From the NCBI GenBank assembly GCA_016213625.1, contig JACQZZ010000091.1, positions 28,765 through 92,764 of the forward strand: 64,000 nt of DNA, written 5' to 3'. Source of the DNA: Actinomycetota bacterium (GTDB lineage Bacteria; Actinomycetota; Acidimicrobiia; Acidimicrobiales; Ilumatobacteraceae). Positions 8,261-17,481 of the stretch are shown here, piece by piece; position 1 is the first letter of the stretch, and every line of letters begins with the position of its first letter. Position numbers and translations under genes: made by a program. The notes under the pieces were generated by a model that worked only from the letters and a program-made list of their open reading frames with translations, did no database searches and was not told where the DNA came from.

Positions 8261-9339
8261 AGCACATCTCTCGACGCGCGCCGGCAGCTGATCGCGATCA
8301 GGGTGCGGTCCTCGTGATCGTGGCCGTGATCATGGTGGCGCTGCTCGGTGTCGGCGCGATGGTGATCGATCTCGGCGCGCTCTATGTGGAGAAGCGCCAA
8401 CTGCAGAACGGGGCCGACGCTGCGGCCCTCGCCGTTGCGCAGGACTGCGCCGGCGGCGACTGCGGCGATGAAGTCGCGACGAGTCGGCAGTACGCCGACC
8501 TCAATTCCAATGATGGACAGAGTGCGGTCGATCTCGTCTGTGGCAAGGGTGCCGGACTGACGCCGTGTGTCGCCCCGGCGCCCGCTGGTGCCGCGAACGC
8601 GACGGGTTGGGTGCGCGTCGTCACCAGTACGAAGACCGCGAGCGGCACGGAAGTCGACTTCGTGCTCGCCCCGGTGATGGACTCGCTCGCCGGGAGCACC
8701 GTGCACGCCGGCGCAGTGGCCGCGTGGGGCGCGCTGGGCACCTACCGCACCATCCGGTTCATCATCTCCGAGTGCGAGTTCCAGCAGATGGGCGGCAACC
8801 TCGCCACCCAGACGTTCCCGACGGGTGTCTCGTACATCTACTCGAAGAAGGGGACGGCGAAGGACGACAAGAACAATGATCCTCCGTGCACGTCGTCGTC
8901 TTCGGGCGGCACGGTCGCGGGCAACTTCGCATGGCTCGACGCGGATGCCGGCGACATCTGCCGTGCCACCGTCACCGCCGGGATGATCGTCGGGGGCAAC
9001 CCCGGTAACGACCCCGAGATCAGCAAGAAGGACTGCGCGGCGGTGTTCGCCGCGATGAAGGCCGGCGAAGAGTTCGTGATGCCGATCTTCAATCAGGTCG
9101 TCGGCACAGGGCAGTCGGCGCAGTACACGGTGGCCGGGTTCATCGGCTTCCGGTTCACGGGGTGGCAACTGAGTGGCAACTCGTGGCCAGCGGGGTTCAG
9201 CTGCCCGGATCCCTACACGGGGCAACCCGGAGGCGGTGACCTGCGCTGCTTCAGGGGCACGTTCACGCGGGTCGTCAGCGATGGCGGCGGTTTCGGAGGC
9301 ATCGACTACGGAGCGAGGGTCGTGAAGATGGTGGGTTGA
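8248..9339 (+). CDS. TadG-like pilus assembly protein (Flp helicase-fold TadE/G family)
   Basis: A 363-residue protein with a TadG/TadE-like N-terminus: DQGAVLVIVAVIMVALLGVG forms the single membrane helix, followed by the conserved AMVIDLGALYVEKRQLQNGA and ADAAALAVAQ typical of putative Flp pilus-assembly TadG (PF13400 region). The rest is extracytoplasmic and Cys-containing (about ten Cys), which suggests disulfide bonds in the wall. No metal-dependent vWA domain is seen here, unlike proteobacterial TadG; the only vWA in the locus is fused to TadB downstream. The start ATG lies inside the end of tadE, implying coupled translation. Confidence 0.8.
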   Translation: MWTLKHISRRAPAADRDQGAVLVIVAVIMVALLGVGAMVIDLGALYVEKRQLQNGADAAALAVAQDCAGGDCGDEVATSRQYADLNSNDGQSAVDLVCGKGAGLTPCVAPAPAGAANATGWVRVVTSTKTASGTEVDFVLAPVMDSLAGSTVHAGAVAAWGALGTYRTIRFIISECEFQQMGGNLATQTFPTGVSYIYSKKGTAKDDKNNDPPCTSSSSGGTVAGNFAWLDADAGDICRATVTAGMIVGGNPGNDPEISKKDCAAVFAAMKAGEEFVMPIFNQVVGTGQSAQYTVAGFIGFRFTGWQLSGNSWPAGFSCPDPYTGQPGGGDLRCFRGTFTRVVSDGGGFGGIDYGARVVKMVG

Positions 9340-9393
9340 CGCCTGCCATGAAGCAACAACTGAAGGGCTCGGATCGAGCTGGGAGGCATCATC

Positions 9394-10242
9394 ATGAAGC
9401 GTCAGGTGATCGGCATCACGATTGCGGTCGTCTTGGCGGTGGCGGGCACGTTCGCCCTCATCTCCTACGTGAAGTCAGCGAAGGACGACGCCGTCAAGGA
9501 CGAACAGCTCACGCAGGTGTACGTCGTCAGTGACGACATCGCCAAGGGAACGTCCGTCGCCGACATGGGGGACCGCGTGGCGCTCACCGATGTGCCACAA
9601 CGACTGGTCGCCCCTTCCGCCGTCACCGACCTGGCGACGCTCGACGAGGCATTCGTCGCCTCGCTGGATCTGCAACGTGGCGAGCAGCTGCTGGAGAACC
9701 GGTTGGTCGACCCGCGGACGTTGGTGCGGGTCGACGTGCCCGACGGCCTGCAGGAGATCACCATCGCCCTGTCGCCCGAGCGGGCAGTGGGCGGTGAGCT
9801 GTTCGCCGGCGACACCGTGGGCGTGCTGTTCTCGTTCGACCCGTTCCAGACCTCCACCGCGGGCGCTGCCGTCGAACCGTCGACCGACCCGAACGCTCCC
9901 GTGGTGACGGTCGCCGCGCCGACGATGACGCCGAACACCACCCACTTCACCCTGCACAAGGTGTTGGTCACGGCGATCCAGTTCTCGCGGGTCGACACCG
10001 AGCGGGCGGCGGAGGTGCAGAGCGACGACGAGAGCACTGACACCACACTCGACCCCACCGTGGCCGAAGCACCGGCGGCGCAACTCCTGATCACGCTCGC
10101 CGTGTCCGCCCCAGAGGCCGAGCAGTTGGTGTTCGCCTCCGAGTTCGGCTTCATCTGGCTGACTGCGGAAGGCTCCGACGCGGCTGAAGAGGGCACACGG
10201 ATCCTCACGCTCGACGGCGTGTATGTGACGGTGCCGCGATGA
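9394..10242 (+). CDS. cpaB: Flp pilus assembly protein CpaB/RcpC
   Basis: A 282-residue CpaB/RcpC family protein. It has an N-terminal membrane anchor (VIGITIAVVLAVAGTFALIS), then an SAF domain (VYVVSDDIAKGTSVADM, QLLENRLVD) and the RcpC part with ITIALSPERAVGGELFAGD and VGVLFSFD. In diderms it works at the secretin. In this secretin-less setting its partner is unknown, though CpaB is kept in actinobacterial Tad loci. A strong Shine-Dalgarno GGGAGG at about 9380 fixes the ATG at 9394. The stop overlaps the cpaE start as ATGA. Confidence 0.88.
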   Translation: MKRQVIGITIAVVLAVAGTFALISYVKSAKDDAVKDEQLTQVYVVSDDIAKGTSVADMGDRVALTDVPQRLVAPSAVTDLATLDEAFVASLDLQRGEQLLENRLVDPRTLVRVDVPDGLQEITIALSPERAVGGELFAGDTVGVLFSFDPFQTSTAGAAVEPSTDPNAPVVTVAAPTMTPNTTHFTLHKVLVTAIQFSRVDTERAAEVQSDDESTDTTLDPTVAEAPAAQLLITLAVSAPEAEQLVFASEFGFIWLTAEGSDAAEEGTRILTLDGVYVTVPR

Positions 10243-11441
10243 CCGACACCGTCCGCACCGTTGCCGTCGTCACGGCCGACCCGACCCGTTCGCTGTGGTC
10301 GGCAGAGGCGGAGCGTTCGCTGCGACCGGCGTTCATCGCGCTGACCGAGATGATCGATGCTGCGGCGCTGGTGACGCTGATCGAACACACCGGCGCGCTC
10401 GCGGTCTGCCTCGCGGTCGACGTGCCGGAGGCGCTCGCGTTGGAGACGGCTCGGCTGCTGGACGAGACCCGTCCGGAGATCGGTGTGGTGCTGGTCCGTC
10501 CACCGACCCCCGAGCTGTGGGCATCGGCCGCTCGGGTCGGTGTGCGCGACGTGGTGTCGCCCGAGGCGCGGCCCGAGCAGTTGGTGGACTCGCTCGTCGC
10601 CGCCGCGGAGCGAGGTGAGCGCGTCCGATCCACGCGACCGGTCGAGACGGCCCCGACGTCGCACGGCAAGGTCATCGTGGTGCTGTCGCCCAAGGGTGGT
10701 AGCGGCAAGACGATGGTGGCGTCGAACCTCGCCGTCTCCCTGGCCGCCACCGGCACCGGCGACACCGTGCTCGTGGATCTCGACGGCGTGTTCGGCGACG
10801 TGGCGAGTGTGATGGGTCTGGTGCCCGATCACACCGTCGGTCAGCTCGCGGCGCTGCCGTCGTTCGACAGCGCGACGTTGAAGGTGTTCCTCACTCGCCA
10901 CGACCAGTCGGGCCTGTTCGTGCTCGCCAGCTCGGGCTCGCCCGAGGAGGGTGAGGCGCTCACCGACAAGCTGGCCGCGCAGATCATCGACATGCTGGCG
11001 AGCGACTTCGCGTACGTGGTCATCGACACCGCCGCGGGCCTCGACGAGCGGGCGCTCGCCGCCATCGACCGGGCCACCGACTGCGTGCTGCTCGCCAGCA
11101 TGGACGTCGCCAGTATCCGCAATCTGGCCAAGGAGATCGACGCGCTCGACCGTGCCGGCATGGTGGCCGCGCGGCGGCACTTCATCCTCAACCGAGCCGA
11201 CGCCCGCGTGGGTCTGGAAGTTGTCGACGTGGAGAACGCGATCGGCATGTCGGCCGACGCCGCGCTGCCCAGCTCGCGGTTGGTGCCGCTGGCCATGAAC
11301 CGCGGGCGCGTGGTCGTGCTCGAGGACCCCGACTCGCCGGTCGCCTTGCAGCTGCGGACCTTTGCCCAGCGGTTCACCCCCCGCCCCGACGACCGTGGAC
11401 GCAGCGATCCGAAACCCCGGTTCTCATTCAGGAGGCGTTGA
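10239..11441 (+). CDS. cpaE: CpaE/TadZ-like ParA-family ATPase
   Basis: A 400-residue protein with an N-terminal atypical receiver-like domain (residues 1-120, lacking the phosphorylatable Asp pattern) and a C-terminal MinD/ParA-type ATPase. The deviant Walker A SPKGGSGKTMVASNLAVSLA is at residues 150-169, followed by TVLVDLDGVFGDVASVMG and YVVIDTAAGLDE. TadZ/CpaE places the Tad secretion machine at a cell site, usually the pole. Translation is coupled to cpaB by an ATGA overlap, and tadA begins right after its stop. Confidence 0.9.
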   Translation: MTDTVRTVAVVTADPTRSLWSAEAERSLRPAFIALTEMIDAAALVTLIEHTGALAVCLAVDVPEALALETARLLDETRPEIGVVLVRPPTPELWASAARVGVRDVVSPEARPEQLVDSLVAAAERGERVRSTRPVETAPTSHGKVIVVLSPKGGSGKTMVASNLAVSLAATGTGDTVLVDLDGVFGDVASVMGLVPDHTVGQLAALPSFDSATLKVFLTRHDQSGLFVLASSGSPEEGEALTDKLAAQIIDMLASDFAYVVIDTAAGLDERALAAIDRATDCVLLASMDVASIRNLAKEIDALDRAGMVAARRHFILNRADARVGLEVVDVENAIGMSADAALPSSRLVPLAMNRGRVVVLEDPDSPVALQLRTFAQRFTPRPDDRGRSDPKPRFSFRRR

Positions 11442-11442
11442 C

Positions 11443-12831
11443 ATGAAGCTCTCCGAACGCTTGAAGGTCGCCGAAGCCGGTGACGGTCGCACGCCTGCCG
11501 CGTACAACGCGGCGCGACTGGTCGCGGCACCGCCGAAGGATGCGATGTCCACGTTCAAGGCCCGTGTGCACGAGGCACTGTTCGCGCGGCTGGGTACTCG
11601 CCTGTTCGACTCCACGCTCGGCACCGAACAGCTCACCGCCTACGTGGCACAGGAGATCTCGGATCTCATGGCCGAGGCGAAGGAACCGCTCACCGTCGCC
11701 GAACGTCAGCGCCTCGCCGCCGAGATCATGAGCGACGTCGTGGGGTTGGGTCCCATCGAACGGTTCCTCGCCGACCCGGAGGTCGATGAGGTGATGGTCA
11801 ACTCGCTGCACCCCATCTACATCGAACGCAACGGCAAGATCGAGATGACCGATGTGCGGTTCATGAGCGACGACCACCTCCGTCGGGTGATCGAGCGCAT
11901 CGTCGGCGACATCGGCCGTCGGATCGACGAGTCGTCGCCCATGGTGGACGCACGTCTCGCCGACGGTTCGCGTGTGAACGCGATCATTCCTCCGCTGGCG
12001 GTGGACGGACCGGCCCTCACGATTCGCAAGTTCGCCGTCGACCCGTATCAGGTCGACGATCTCATCGGCTTCGGCACGCTCACCCCCGAGCTCGCGGCGT
12101 TGCTCAAGATCGTGGTCGAGGTGGGGCTCAACGTCATCGTGTCCGGTGGTACCGGCACCGGCAAGACCACGTTGCTCAACGTGCTGTCCGGCTTCATTCC
12201 CAGTGACGAGCGCATCGTCACCATCGAGGACGCGGTCGAGCTGCAACTGCACCAGGAACACGTGGTGCGCCTGGAGAGCCGTCCTCCGAACATGGAGGGT
12301 CGCGGTGAGGTGACGGTGCGAGATCTGGTGCGCAACGCGCTCCGCATGCGTCCCGACCGCATCATCGTCGGTGAGGTGCGTGGCCCTGAGGCGCTCGACA
12401 TGTTGCAGGCGATGAACACCGGCCACGACGGTTCCATCTCCACGATCCACTGCAACGGTCCGCGCGATGCGCTCGCTCGCCTGGAGACGCTGGTGCTGAT
12501 GAGCGGTGTCGACCTGCCCAGCCGCGCCATCCGCGAGCAGGTCGCCTCGGCGATCGACCTCATCGTGCACCTGCACCGGTTCCGCGATGGTTCGCGCAGG
12601 GTGACCGAGGTGACCGAGGTGGTGGGTATGGAAGGCGGCACCATCACCACTGGCGACATCTATGCGTTCGACCACTCGGCAGGCTTCGACGAGCATGGTC
12701 ACACCCTCGGTCGCGTCCGCCCCACGGGTGTGCGTCCGCACTTCACCGATCGTCTCATCGAGGCCGGCGTCGACCTGCCGAGCGATCTCTACAGCGCCGA
12801 CTTCGCTGGGTTGAAGGGGTGGCAGCGATGA
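11443..12831 (+). CDS. tadA: TadA/CpaF secretion ATPase
   Basis: A 462-residue hexameric type II/IV secretion ATPase that powers Flp pilus assembly. Walker A is [13 protein letters not shown] (residues about 235-247), Walker B/Asp box [12 protein letters not shown], the Arg-rich segment [20 protein letters not shown] and the His box [20 protein letters not shown]. The N-terminal domain has [20 protein letters not shown], typical of CpaF. AGGAGG at 11430-11435 lies eight bases before the ATG at 11443; an in-frame upstream ATG at 11362 lies inside cpaE and is unlikely. The stop overlaps the next start as ATGA. Confidence 0.95.
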   Translation: MKLSERLKVAEAGDGRTPAAYNAARLVAAPPKDAMSTFKARVHEALFARLGTRLFDSTLGTEQLTAYVAQEISDLMAEAKEPLTVAERQRLAAEIMSDVVGLGPIERFLADPEVDEVMVNSLHPIYIERNGKIEMTDVRFMSDDHLRRVIERIVGDIGRRIDESSPMVDARLADGSRVNAIIPPLAVDGPALTIRKFAVDPYQVDDLIGFGTLTPELAALLKIVVEVGLNVIVSGGTGTGKTTLLNVLSGFIPSDERIVTIEDAVELQLHQEHVVRLESRPPNMEGRGEVTVRDLVRNALRMRPDRIIVGEVRGPEALDMLQAMNTGHDGSISTIHCNGPRDALARLETLVLMSGVDLPSRAIREQVASAIDLIVHLHRFRDGSRRVTEVTEVVGMEGGTITTGDIYAFDHSAGFDEHGHTLGRVRPTGVRPHFTDRLIEAGVDLPSDLYSADFAGLKGWQR

Positions 12832-14780
12832 CACGCCAGCGGCTCGCCATCCTGATCACGGCACTCGTGCTCATCCTGTGCGGCATCTTGCTGGGGGCGA
12901 CCGTCCGCGCGGCCGATGACGGCCTGCACGTGACGAACGTCGACGTGAGCGATCCACCGCACGTGGTGCTCGAAGTGGCGGCGCCAGCCGCGCTGACGGG
13001 CACGACGCTGACGGGTGCCGACGTGGTGCTCACCGAGAACGGGACTCCCGTGGACGCCACGTTGACGGTGGTGCCGGCGGCCGGCCTGGAAGTGGTGTTG
13101 GCGATCGACACGTCGGGTTCGATGAAGGAAGGCGACGCGATCGGTGCGGCGAAGTCGGCAGCGCAGCGGTTCCTCGAGGTACTGCCCGTGGAGGTGCCCG
13201 TGGGAGTCGTCGCGTTTGCCGACTCGCCGCGCCTGGTCAGCGCGCTGACGGTGGACCGTGCGTTATTGAACCACGCCATCGGGCAGCTCTCCGCCCGAGG
13301 TGAGACCGCGCTCTACGACGGGATGGTGCTCGCTCAGTCGGTGTTCTCGGGTGCCACGGCCGATCGCCAGATCGTGCTGCTGAGCGATGGCGGCAACACG
13401 GTCGGCAAATCCACGCTCGACGACGCGCTGGCCGTGGCTGCGGCGATCCGCACGAGTGTGGTGCAGCTCACGAGCTCCGAGGCGGACCCGGCGAGCCTGC
13501 AGCAGTTGGCCGGTGCGAATCACGGCACGCTGAGCGCGGCGAGTGACCCTGCGGCCCTGACCGGGCTCTACGAGTCGATCGCCAACTCGCTGGTGCACCG
13601 CTACCGGCTCGAGTTCGACAGCACCGCATCGGGCGAGGTGCTCTACACCCTCACGGTGGCCGGGGCGGACGGACCCGTCTCGGTCACGGTCACGGCCACC
13701 GTGCCCCTGGGGGGATCGGCGCCGCCCGCCGTCGATCCCTCCACCGTCCCCGCCTCCACCGTCGTGGCGTCCACCTCCCCGTCCGATGGCGGAGGCGGGG
13801 CCACCCCTGACGACGTCGTGTCGTCAGGGGTGTCGACCGACACCTGGTTGCGCGTCGGGGCGGCGTGCCTGTTCCTGGCACTGCTGATCGGCATGCTCGC
13901 GTTCTTCCTCGGCCGTCACGAACCGAGCGACGTCGCGCTCGACATCGGCCGCCATCCGAAGGAATTGATCGACCCCGATGAACGAACTGGTCTCGGTGGT
14001 CGAGTCGAGTCGATGGCCGACCGCGCGTTGGATCGCGGCAACCGTCGACACGGGCTCGCAGTGGCGCTGGAGGTGGCCTCGATCAACCTGCGGCCGGGCG
14101 AGTTCGTCATCCTCGGGACGCTCGGTGGCATCGTCCTCGCACTCCTGCTGTCGACGTTCATGGGCATCCTCGGCTTCGTGATCGGGCTCGTCGTCGCGCC
14201 GCTCCTGGCATGGATGGTCGTGTCCTCGAAGGCCGATCGGCGTCGACGCGCGTTCGACGACCAGTTGCCCGATGTGCTGCACCTGATCGTCACGCTGCTC
14301 CAGTCCGGCTATGGCCTCCCGCAAGCGCTCGATGCGGTGTCCGCCCAGGCCGCCGAGCCGGCCGCCACCGAGTTCCGCCGCGTGCTGCTCGAGGTGCGCA
14401 TCGGCCGCGACCCCACTGATGCACTGGCCGCCACGGCGGCACGGATGAAGAGCCGTGACTTCGCGTGGGTGGTGTCGGCGATCAACATCAACCGCGAGGT
14501 CGGCGGCGAGTTGGCCGCCATCCTCGACGCAGTGGCCGAGACCGTGCGCGAACGGCAACGGCTGCACCGACAGGTGCGCACCCTCACCGCCGAGGGTCGG
14601 CTCTCGGCGTGGGTGCTCACCGCACTGCCGGTGCTGTTGGTGGCGCTGTTGAGCGTGATCAACCCCGGCTACTTCGAGCCGATGACCGAATCGCCCGGAC
14701 CGGTGCTGATCATCGTCGGTGTCGTGCTGCTCCTCATCGGCTGGGTGTGGATGCACCGCCTCGTCAAGACGCACTCGTGA
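12828..14780 (+). CDS. tadB: von Willebrand A domain fused to TadB (T2SSF) inner-membrane platform protein
   Basis: A 650-residue fusion. Residues 1-30 form a signal/anchor (RLAILITALVLILCGILLGA). Residues about 85-270 are a vWA domain with an intact MIDAS start DTSGSM (residues 94-99) and LLSDGGN. Residues 290-340 are a Ser/Thr/Pro/Gly-rich linker (VPASTVVASTSPSDGGGGA) leading to a membrane helix (LRVGAACLFLALLIGMLAFF). Two further helices (about 425-470) precede the T2SSF domain (DQLPDVLHLIVTLLQSGYGL, EVGGELAAILDAVAETVRER), and two C-terminal helices end it. The vWA part should face outside and the T2SSF loop the cytoplasm. TadB is normally about 300 residues and unfused. A perfect hairpin in the DNA marks the linker. 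Confidence 0.92.
   Translation: MTRQRLAILITALVLILCGILLGATVRAADDGLHVTNVDVSDPPHVVLEVAAPAALTGTTLTGADVVLTENGTPVDATLTVVPAAGLEVVLAIDTSGSMKEGDAIGAAKSAAQRFLEVLPVEVPVGVVAFADSPRLVSALTVDRALLNHAIGQLSARGETALYDGMVLAQSVFSGATADRQIVLLSDGGNTVGKSTLDDALAVAAAIRTSVVQLTSSEADPASLQQLAGANHGTLSAASDPAALTGLYESIANSLVHRYRLEFDSTASGEVLYTLTVAGADGPVSVTVTATVPLGGSAPPAVDPSTVPASTVVASTSPSDGGGGATPDDVVSSGVSTDTWLRVGAACLFLALLIGMLAFFLGRHEPSDVALDIGRHPKELIDPDERTGLGGRVESMADRALDRGNRRHGLAVALEVASINLRPGEFVILGTLGGIVLALLLSTFMGILGFVIGLVVAPLLAWMVVSSKADRRRRAFDDQLPDVLHLIVTLLQSGYGLPQALDAVSAQAAEPAATEFRRVLLEVRIGRDPTDALAATAARMKSRDFAWVVSAININREVGGELAAILDAVAETVRERQRLHRQVRTLTAEGRLSAWVLTALPVLLVALLSVINPGYFEPMTESPGPVLIIVGVVLLLIGWVWMHRLVKTHS
13803..13831. repeat. 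Perfect 12-bp inverted repeat in the vWA-TadB linker
   Basis: Left arm ACCCCTGACGAC (13803-13814), 5-nt loop, right arm GTCGTCAGGGGT (13820-13831). It falls within the coding sequence at about codons 326-335, exactly between the vWA domain and the membrane helix that begins the TadB half. There is no T-tract, so it is not a standard intrinsic terminator. Confidence 0.8.
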
Positions 14781-14793
14781 GAAGGATGAACCC

Positions 14794-15696
14794 ATGGACC
14801 TCACTCTCGTTCTCGGATCGGCGGCGGTACTCCTGTCGCTGCTCGTGCTGTGGTGGTCGGTCGCCGGACGACGAGCGACCGAGCCGGTGAACCTCGGACA
14901 GGTCGGCGTGCAAGCCGACTTGCGTGCTCGGAGCCTGGTGCCGAGCGCATCGGAGCGGGCGGTCGGACCACTCCATCGCCCGGGTGAGTGGCTGCACGGG
15001 CTGCTGCCGGGCGACCGCACGGCTGCCATCGCGCGCCGGATCCGCAGCGCGGGGAGCCCGGATGGTTGGTCGGTGGAACGGGTGCTCGCGGCCAAGTTCC
15101 TGCTCGCCGTGATCGTCGGCTTCCTGTTGCTGGTGCGGTTCCTCGGTGCACCGAACGCGCTCAACCTCCTCCTCCTCGTCTGCGTGACGTTGCTCGGGTT
15201 CTTCTTCCCGAATGTCGTGTTGGAGTCGAAGGTGAACCATCGCAGGGACGCAGTGCGGATGGAGGTAGCCGAGGTGATCGACCAGTTGGCGGTGATGGTG
15301 CGAGCCGGTCTCAGCATCGACGCCGCGCTGGTGCGGAGCGCGCAGGCGAACCAGGGTGCGATGGGCGAGGAGCTGCGTCGGGTGGTGCAGGACATGCGGG
15401 TCGGCGTCAGCCGTGCGACGGCCCTCACGCACATGGCCGATCGTGTGGACATCCCCGAACTGCGCGGGTTCGTCGCGGCACTGTCGCAAGCTGACCAGCT
15501 CGGTGTGCCGGTGACCGAGACCCTGCGGGTGCAGGCCGACGAGATGCGGTTGAAGCAGCGTCAGGCGGCCGAGGAGATGGCCATGAAGTTGCCGGTCAAG
15601 ATCCTGTTCCCGACGGTGCTGTGCATCCTGCCGGTGATCTTCATCGTGTTGCTCGGCCCGGCCGCGCTGCGGATCTTCGACCAGTTCGGCGGCTGA
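14794..15696 (+). CDS. tadC: TadC inner-membrane platform protein (T2SSF family)
   Basis: A 300-residue T2SSF protein: an N-terminal helix (LVLGSAAVLLSLLVLWWSVA), a pair of helices around residues 105-145, the cytoplasmic T2SSF domain (VIDQLAVMVRAGLSIDAALV, LRVQADEMRLKQRQAAEEMA) and a C-terminal helix (KILFPTVLCILPVIFIVLLG). With TadB it forms the membrane platform driven by TadA. GAAGGA at 14781-14786 places the start at ATG 14794, 13 bp after the previous stop. Last gene of the Tad operon. Confidence 0.92.
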   Translation: MDLTLVLGSAAVLLSLLVLWWSVAGRRATEPVNLGQVGVQADLRARSLVPSASERAVGPLHRPGEWLHGLLPGDRTAAIARRIRSAGSPDGWSVERVLAAKFLLAVIVGFLLLVRFLGAPNALNLLLLVCVTLLGFFFPNVVLESKVNHRRDAVRMEVAEVIDQLAVMVRAGLSIDAALVRSAQANQGAMGEELRRVVQDMRVGVSRATALTHMADRVDIPELRGFVAALSQADQLGVPVTETLRVQADEMRLKQRQAAEEMAMKLPVKILFPTVLCILPVIFIVLLGPAALRIFDQFGG

Positions 15697-15731
15697 GTTC
15701 GGCGGCCGGTCCCACCGCCGCCCGGACGCGA

Positions 15732-15766
15732 CCGAGGTCGCACCTGGGCAGTTGGTGCGACCTCGG
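15732..15766. terminator. Strong hairpin closing the Tad operon
   Basis: A perfect 13-bp stem CCGAGGTCGCACC (15732-15744) and GGTGCGACCTCGG (15754-15766) with a 9-nt loop lies 35 bp after tadC and 21 bp before the end of the convergent gene. There is no T-run, as is common in high-GC actinobacteria. It probably ends transcription from both sides. Confidence 0.75.
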
Positions 15767-15787
15767 AACGTGGTTGCAGGAAGGGTG

Positions 15788-16135
15788 TTACGCGGCGCGC
15801 ATCACACGGCGGGCTGCCGGCTTGGCGGCGGCCTTCGGGGCGGTCTTGGGTGCGGGCTTGGTGGCCTCGAACTTCGTGGTCATCGGGCCCATCGCGATCA
15901 ACATGCGGCGCACGAAGGTGGCCTGCTCGTCGACCATCCGCTTGCGGAACTTCAGGCCGTTGTCGACCAGCTGGTGCATGGTGGGCATCCCGGCCATGAA
16001 GGTCGGGCGCTCGGGCACGTACTGGGCGGCGGTCTCGGCCATGCGGCCGGTGTAGCGGACGACCGGCTCCTCCACCTTCTTGGTGACGGTGAAGAACTCG
16101 TCTTCCCACTTCTTGATGGTGGTCATGGTGTCCAT
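15788..16135 (-). CDS. Hypothetical protein with Lys/Ala/Pro-rich basic tail
   Basis: A 115-residue protein I cannot name. The front two thirds are amphipathic and helical (TTIKKWEDEFFTVTKKVEEP, YVPERPTFMAGMPTMHQLVD). The last 25 residues are a basic Ala/Pro/Lys tail (TKPAPKTAPKAAAKPAARR) like those of histone-like proteins or some phasins. The ATG at 16135 follows a near-perfect Shine-Dalgarno AGGAGG, so strong translation is likely. It is alone, convergent with the Tad operon across a hairpin. A phasin-like or nucleoid-associated role is possible but unproven. Confidence 0.7.
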   Translation of the reverse strand: MDTMTTIKKWEDEFFTVTKKVEEPVVRYTGRMAETAAQYVPERPTFMAGMPTMHQLVDNGLKFRKRMVDEQATFVRRMLIAMGPMTTKFEATKPAPKTAPKAAAKPAARRVMRAA

Positions 16136-16222
16136 GGATGCCTCCTGAGGCGTCGATCTCTCCTTCCATCGTGCGCCGAACTGCTCACTCTTGCAAGCAC
16201 GCGCTAGCAAACGTGACGTATC

Positions 16223-17476
16223 TCACAGCTCGTGTTCGGCGAGCTCGCGGAACTCCTCGGGCACGGACGTGTGCTCGCTGAGCGTGACCGAGGCGTAGCC
16301 CACGGCGGAGCGGCCGAAGCGCCGTCGCACTTCGTCGACCGAGTGGTCGATGGCGAATCGCGCTGCGGCCACATCGCCCGCGCTCTCTGGGTTGTCGGGT
16401 TCGAGGGGGAGCTCGAGTTGCAGTGACGCCTGGTCGACCAGGTTCGACACGGAGATGGCGAGCAGCGAGATCTGCACCCGCTCCTCGCTCGGCTGGCTGA
16501 GCGCACCCCACACCAACCGCTCGGCGATCTCGGTGAGCGTGAGCGTGCTGTTCACCGGCAGCCGCCCGGTGTGCGAGCGGGTGATGGCCTTCATGCCGGC
16601 GAAGCGGATGCGTACGGTGACGGTGCGGCCGGCGCGCAGCTTGGCCCGCAACCGGCCGGCCACTCGATCGGCGAGGTGGCCGAGCACCTGGCGCACGAAC
16701 TCGGGCTCGGGGTCGCGCCGGCCGAATGCCGACTGCGCACCCACCGACCCGGCGCGCCCGTTGGGCCGCACCTTGCGCCGGTCGTCGTTGTTGGCGAGCG
16801 CGCCCACCTTCCCGCCGAGCGCCTTGCCCAACAGCGAGTGCAGCACCTCGGGTGACACCTCGGCGAGCTGCCCGATGGTGTGCACGCCTCGCTCGGCCAG
16901 CTTCGCCTGCGTGACCGGGCCGATGCCCCACATCAGCCCCACAGGCAGCGGGTGGAGGAACTCGGTTTCCAGGTGGGGCTGCACCACCACCAGCCCGTCG
17001 GGCTTGGCCACCTGCGAGGCGATCTTCGCGAGGTGCTTGGTGCGGGCCGCGCCCACCGAGATGGGCAGCCCGATGTCGGTGCGCACGCGCTCGCGGATGC
17101 GGGCGCCGATGACCTCGGGTGGGCCGAACAGGTGCACCGACCCGGTGACGTCGATGAACGCCTCGTCGATGGAGATGCGTTGCACCATGGGCGTGAAGTC
17201 GTGCAGCACGGCCATCACCTCGTCGCCCAGGCGCTGGTACTCCTTGAAGTGGCCGCCCACGAACTGCAGGTTGGGACAGAGCTGCTTGGCCTTGTTGCCC
17301 GACATGCCGCTGGACACCCCGTACCGCTTGGCCTCGTAGGAGCAGGCCAGCACCACACCGCCGCCCACCGCGATGGGCTTGCCCCGCAGTTCGGGGTGCA
17401 GCAGCTGCTCGACGGAGGCGTAGAAGGCATCGAGGTCGGCGTGGAGGATGGTGGGGCCGGGGTCCACCTCGATCAC
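16223..17476 (-). CDS. dinB: DNA polymerase IV (Y-family translesion polymerase)
   Basis: A 417-residue DinB. The catalytic palm is complete: HADLDAFYASVEQ with D14, and SIDEAF with D104-E105. The ACSYEAKRYGVSSGM fingers segment, the helix-hairpin-helix GIGPVTQAKLAERGVHTIGQ and the little-finger domain follow. It copies damaged DNA at the price of accuracy. The GTG start at 17476 lies only 5 bp after a perfect LexA box, so the transcript is probably leaderless or nearly so and induced in the SOS response. No canonical QLxLF clamp motif at the extreme C-terminus is obvious, but LQLELPLE (about residue 370) is a candidate. Confidence 0.95.
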   Translation of the reverse strand: MIEVDPGPTILHADLDAFYASVEQLLHPELRGKPIAVGGGVVLACSYEAKRYGVSSGMSGNKAKQLCPNLQFVGGHFKEYQRLGDEVMAVLHDFTPMVQRISIDEAFIDVTGSVHLFGPPEVIGARIRERVRTDIGLPISVGAARTKHLAKIASQVAKPDGLVVVQPHLETEFLHPLPVGLMWGIGPVTQAKLAERGVHTIGQLAEVSPEVLHSLLGKALGGKVGALANNDDRRKVRPNGRAGSVGAQSAFGRRDPEPEFVRQVLGHLADRVAGRLRAKLRAGRTVTVRIRFAGMKAITRSHTGRLPVNSTLTLTEIAERLVWGALSQPSEERVQISLLAISVSNLVDQASLQLELPLEPDNPESAGDVAAARFAIDHSVDEVRRRFGRSAVGYASVTLSEHTSVPEEFRELAEHEL

Positions 17477-17481
17477 TGTAG

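Noticed and set aside
8248..9339. vWA domain in the TadG-like protein
   Set aside because: No MIDAS DxSxS pattern is present; only the N-terminal TadG-like region fits.
11428..15452. Minus-strand frames of 468 and 542 aa inside the Tad operon
   Set aside because: Shadows of tadA, vWA-tadB and tadC.
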